Source of the DNA: Tetrahymena elliotti 4EA
Taxonomy: Eukaryota > Ciliophora > Oligohymenophorea > Hymenostomatida > Tetrahymenidae
Length of the DNA: 64,000 nucleotides
Assembly (NCBI GenBank): GCA_000231825.2
Contig: AFXF02001796.1
Span: 62,001-126,000 of the forward strand
Reading direction: 5' to 3'
Below, piece by piece: positions 61,191-64,000 of the stretch; the first letter of the stretch is position 1; every line of letters starts with the position of its first letter. The translations under genes and the position numbers were made by a program. The notes beneath the pieces are model-generated. The model worked only from the letters and a program-made list of their open reading frames with translations, was not told the origin of the DNA and searched no databases.

Positions 61191-62671
61191 TGTATGAATT
61201 TTCATTTTCCAGATCGACATTGAATAGGATAAGATTTAATAATTGAAATAGTTAAATATCAAAAAATATAAAGCAATAATATTGAAGGAGAGAGGAAAGA
61301 GTGTATATTTTATATCAAAAGAATTAAGTCTGGATAAAAATTAAGTAAAAGGTATACTTAACAAGTTTGATGAATACGGATGAGATGGAAGCAACTTTGA
61401 TACATAAATTATTAAAAATTGTATAAAGCATTTAAAACAACTTATAATTAAGGTGCATGATGAAAAAAGAATTTATGTTCATGAGTGAAATATTATTTTT
61501 TATTTAGTCTAATTATTAGTTGAAAATCGCAATAATTATTCAATTTCTACATTTTTTGTGTAAAACCAAATATTGTAATTTGATCTAAATGTTGTATATG
61601 GAAAAAGTCAAACAATCGATACAAATGTAATAAATATACCAATTTAAAGCTAACATCATGCTCTTTCTCAAACTATTGTTGAAATTGATATATCATTTAA
61701 CAATAAAATTTTCAGGGGTAAGGGTATGAATTTTTAAAAAGGAATGATTAAAAGAAAGTGAATTGTTAGCTATGCCTACTAGAATATAAGTATTTAGGCT
61801 CAACATCAAAGAATGATTAGGCATTTAGAAATTCATCATTTTTAACAATACAAACGTTATTTCGAAGAAAATGAAGACAAATAAAATAAAAATTAACGAA
61901 CACATTATAAAAGGTGAAACGATCAAATCTTGCAAAAAATTTAATAGATAATTCTATAGCAACAATAATGCCTTTGATCTAAGACCTATTTCGATGGTAT
62001 ACTCTAGCTAATTTAAACAAATGCTAACTTCTCTTCAACCAATGTATTCATTTTTATGTAAACTCTTGAAAGAAAAATTAGAGAGCTCCATTTATCATGT
62101 AAGCGTGATGTAATTGAGCATATATCCAAAGCTGAGTACTTATCAATTACTTTTGATTTTTAGAAATCTTTACAGTAGAGAAGTTATCTTGGACAAACTG
62201 TCCATTTTATAGATGATCAAGGAATCCTATATAGTTATAATTTAACTACTAAACTCTTTAATTAAATGCATACAGAGGTAACAACATTTAGTTGATTATA
62301 TCAGACATTTAAAAGAATTGGAATGTAACTTTGAGAAAGAAAAAGTCTGTTTTGTTACTGACAGAGCAACAAACATGATAAAGGCAAGAGACTTATTTCA
62401 AACTAACCAATAAATATGCTTTGAGCATATGTTACATAATACTTTAAACACTAGTTTAGTAAATTGTGAAGGAATAATCTAAAATGAAGAATCTATCTAG
62501 TAAATTTAAATACTCATAAAAACTATAATTGAAATTTCCCCTAATATACCCCTATACATGCCATGGACCATTAATTCATTTTAAGAGATCGAGCTGATAG
62601 GTTGAACTCAAAATTTGATTGAGCTCTTGCTTAAGGATCGTTCGTATGTTTTTCAAAAGATCTAAAGTTGA
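61191..62671 (+). mobile_element. Decayed hAT-type transposase gene
   Basis: One frame runs from before 61191 to about 62295 and is then continued in another frame (from about 62291) to 62671. Recognisable pieces: a helix-turn-helix-like YFISKELSLDKNQVKGILNK, the hAT core YLSITFDFQKSLQQRSYLGQ, HFIDDQGILYSYNLTTKLF, and in the second frame VCFVTDRATNMIKARDLF and CFEHMLHNTLN. These correspond to the hAT catalytic-domain blocks (DLWSS-like, TDNASNM-like, CxAHxLN-like). The first frame carries TGA at 61195, 61381, 61486, 61759, 61915, 61975 and 62293, and a frameshift lies just before 62295. The C-terminal dimerisation region is not found. I did not find convincing terminal inverted repeats or an 8-bp target duplication. 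The copy is almost certainly inactive. Confidence 0.7.
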
Positions 62672-63265
62672 GTTGATTAAAATTTTTTACATTTAGCTTA
62701 AGCACTATTTATTAGTTTATCCATAATAAAGCATAAAAATCATGTAGTTTTTAAATACATTTGTATTACTTCTTTACCATAAGTTAATGCTATACTATCA
62801 TATCATATAATATCTTGTTTTGTTAGTTAGACCTTATTCTATAAAAATATAATAAACAATTCAAAAAATTTGAAAAAAAAAATGGGTTATGCAAACTTTA
62901 CTTTATCAGTAAAATAGTTTTGATTTATTAAACAAATTTTATAAAGAAAAAATAATTTGAAAATAATATGGAAGAGTTGCTTTTAAAAAAATCTGTATTT
63001 TTCTAATATTTGATTTTCAAAATATCTAATTATTAGAAAGATTTGAAAATTTAATTAGAAAAATCTTTCCTTAAATATTTCAAGTTTTTATTCTAAATTT
63101 TTCAATACTTTAAACTTTTATGTTTTTAATGATTAATAATACACTATTTATTAGCATCCTCTATATATTAGGATCATATTAAATTTAAGCATTTTCTGGA
63201 ATGTCAATATTTAATTTTTATAAATTAAGCTCATAAATATTTTGTTTACTAAAAAGATATTTAAA
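62672..63265. other. Intergenic with nested inverted repeats
   Basis: About 590 bp of A/T-rich DNA between the transposase relic and the right-edge gene. Apart from the nested inverted repeats at 63013-63069 nothing is recognised. Confidence 0.45.
63013..63069. repeat. Nested inverted repeats
   Basis: Three overlapping perfect inverted repeats: ATTTTCAAA (63013-63021) with TTTGAAAAT (63042-63050); TCTAAT (63025-63030) with ATTAGA (63032-63037); and GAAAGATTT (63036-63044) with AAATCTTTC (63061-63069). Such a cluster can fold as a hairpin or mark the end of a small mobile element. It lies about 200 bp upstream of the next gene and 340 bp after the transposase relic. Confidence 0.5.
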
Positions 63266-64000
63266 ATGGACAATTTATTTGAATTTGTCTAATAGTAGCT
63301 CTTATGTGAAAAAGATATCATTTAAAGAGTTTATGATTTGCTTTCATTGCTTAATTCAGAATTTGCTAGAGAATTACTAGAGAAATAATAAGGAGACTTT
63401 ATTATTACTTATTACTTTTCTAGACAGTCTAGAATAAAGAAATTTAACAAAGTATCCGATGAGCTCATAAATTTCATTTTTAAATATAGAAACTACAATT
63501 ATATGATGTAAAATTAGTTTGATAAAATTATGTAGGCAATTACTATGTGTAAGACTTTACAAGCTAATGAAGAATACAATTACTAGATAACAGATATATT
63601 AGATATTGGAACTATGTTTAGGTTGCTTGAGTTAGACTGGATAAAAAGACACAATATGACTAAATAATTATCTTAACCTTAAATTATAAAAAAAAGCACT
63701 TAAACAAATATGAATCAAATTAATGAAAGCTCTAGTTTTTTATTATCAGTAATTCTTTAAATAAATAATTTTTTAATATTGATTTTACTTTTAATAGGAA
63801 AAAGACACAAGTATGCAGTTAAATTAAAACTTAAGTAATCTAATAAGTAGTAGCAATAAAAATTAAATTTTTTCTAATTCAGTCTAAGACTAAGCTAAAT
63901 AGTAAAAAGATGAAAATACTCTTGCAATATAAACTTAAAAATATGTAATTCAAGAGCTAGAAAAATACAAAAATTAACAGAATTAAGAAATTTCTAAAGA
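63266..64000 (+). CDS. Unrecognised protein, 5' part (cut by window edge)
   Basis: Two exons are visible: 63266-63748 and 63798 to beyond the window, with a 49-nt GTAATT...AATAG intron in phase 0. The start ATG has the context TTAAA. The first 130 residues are mostly helical with a mix of charged and hydrophobic residues and several Tyr/Asn (NLFEFVQQQLLCEKDIIQRV, YDLLSLLNSEFARELLEKQ, ITDILDIGTMFRLLELDWIK). After that the sequence turns Ser/Asn/Gln-rich, ending in a possible coiled coil (YVIQELEKYKNQQ). No signal peptide, membrane segment or known domain. The 3' end is outside the window. Confidence 0.65.

Noticed and set aside
1..64000. Genome-wide reading of TGA as Trp
   Set aside because: At least ten well-supported genes end at a TGA just after their last conserved residues and show no TGA inside; only the transposase relic and one codon of the PH-TTC39 gene break this.
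1..64000. Search for telomeric repeats and the Tetrahymena chromosome-breakage sequence
   Set aside because: Neither runs of CCCCAA/TTGGGG nor a breakage-type 15-mer was seen by eye.

Overview
The window reads as nuclear DNA of a ciliate, most likely Tetrahymena or a close oligohymenophorean relative. The DNA is very A+T rich. In every recognisable gene TAA and TAG fall inside conserved domains where glutamine fits, and only TGA ends the frame. Introns are short, mostly 44-140 nt with a few of 190-325 nt. They start mainly with GTAA or GTAT, end mainly in TTAG or AAAG, and restore the reading frame when removed. Start codons are usually preceded by AAA. I saw no telomeric repeats, tRNA or rRNA gene, operon or Shine-Dalgarno-type site. 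All reading frames below were translated by hand with UAA/UAG = Gln; intron ends were chosen by phase, splice consensus and protein similarity known from memory.

Layout, left to right. 1-13 kb: two minus-strand genes for giant cysteine-rich surface proteins of one architecture (the first cut by the window edge) flank a PhoD-type phosphatase gene. 13.7-16.7 kb: an NADH-cytochrome b5 reductase-like gene and an N-myristoylated RING E3 ligase of the MGRN1/LUL family. 17.2-22.6 kb, minus strand: a probable mitochondrial helical-repeat RNA-binding protein and the meiotic mismatch-repair homologue MSH5. 23.0-24.3 kb: a 68-residue protein and an HD-domain protein. 24.6-29.0 kb, minus: a GGNBP2 orthologue in seven exons. 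30.2-33.9 kb: an unrecognised Ser/Asn/Gln-rich protein. 34.8-40.0 kb: a PH-domain plus TTC39-type protein whose frame is interrupted by one TGA. 40.6-49.3 kb: two divergent genes for tandem, degenerate cyclic-nucleotide-binding-domain proteins with an unrecognised gene between them. 49.5-50.9 kb: a sphingolipid delta-4 desaturase. 52.3-54.4 kb: ORC3. 55.2-60.1 kb: an alpha/beta hydrolase fused to a roughly 1,260-residue Gln/Asn/Ser-rich tail. 61.2-62.7 kb: a decayed hAT-type transposase. 63.3 kb to the edge: the start of another unrecognised gene.

The genes do not form a pathway. Most are single-copy eukaryotic housekeeping or meiosis genes (MSH5, ORC3, GGNBP2, desaturase) mixed with ciliate-specific low-complexity proteins. 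The least ordinary items are the hydrolase with a prion-like tail, the PH-TTC39 fusion with its in-frame TGA, the loss of conserved residues after Walker B in MSH5, the paired CNB-domain proteins lacking the phosphate-binding glutamate, and the transposase frame carrying seven TGA and no TGG. I found no clear evidence of a wholly new multi-gene system.
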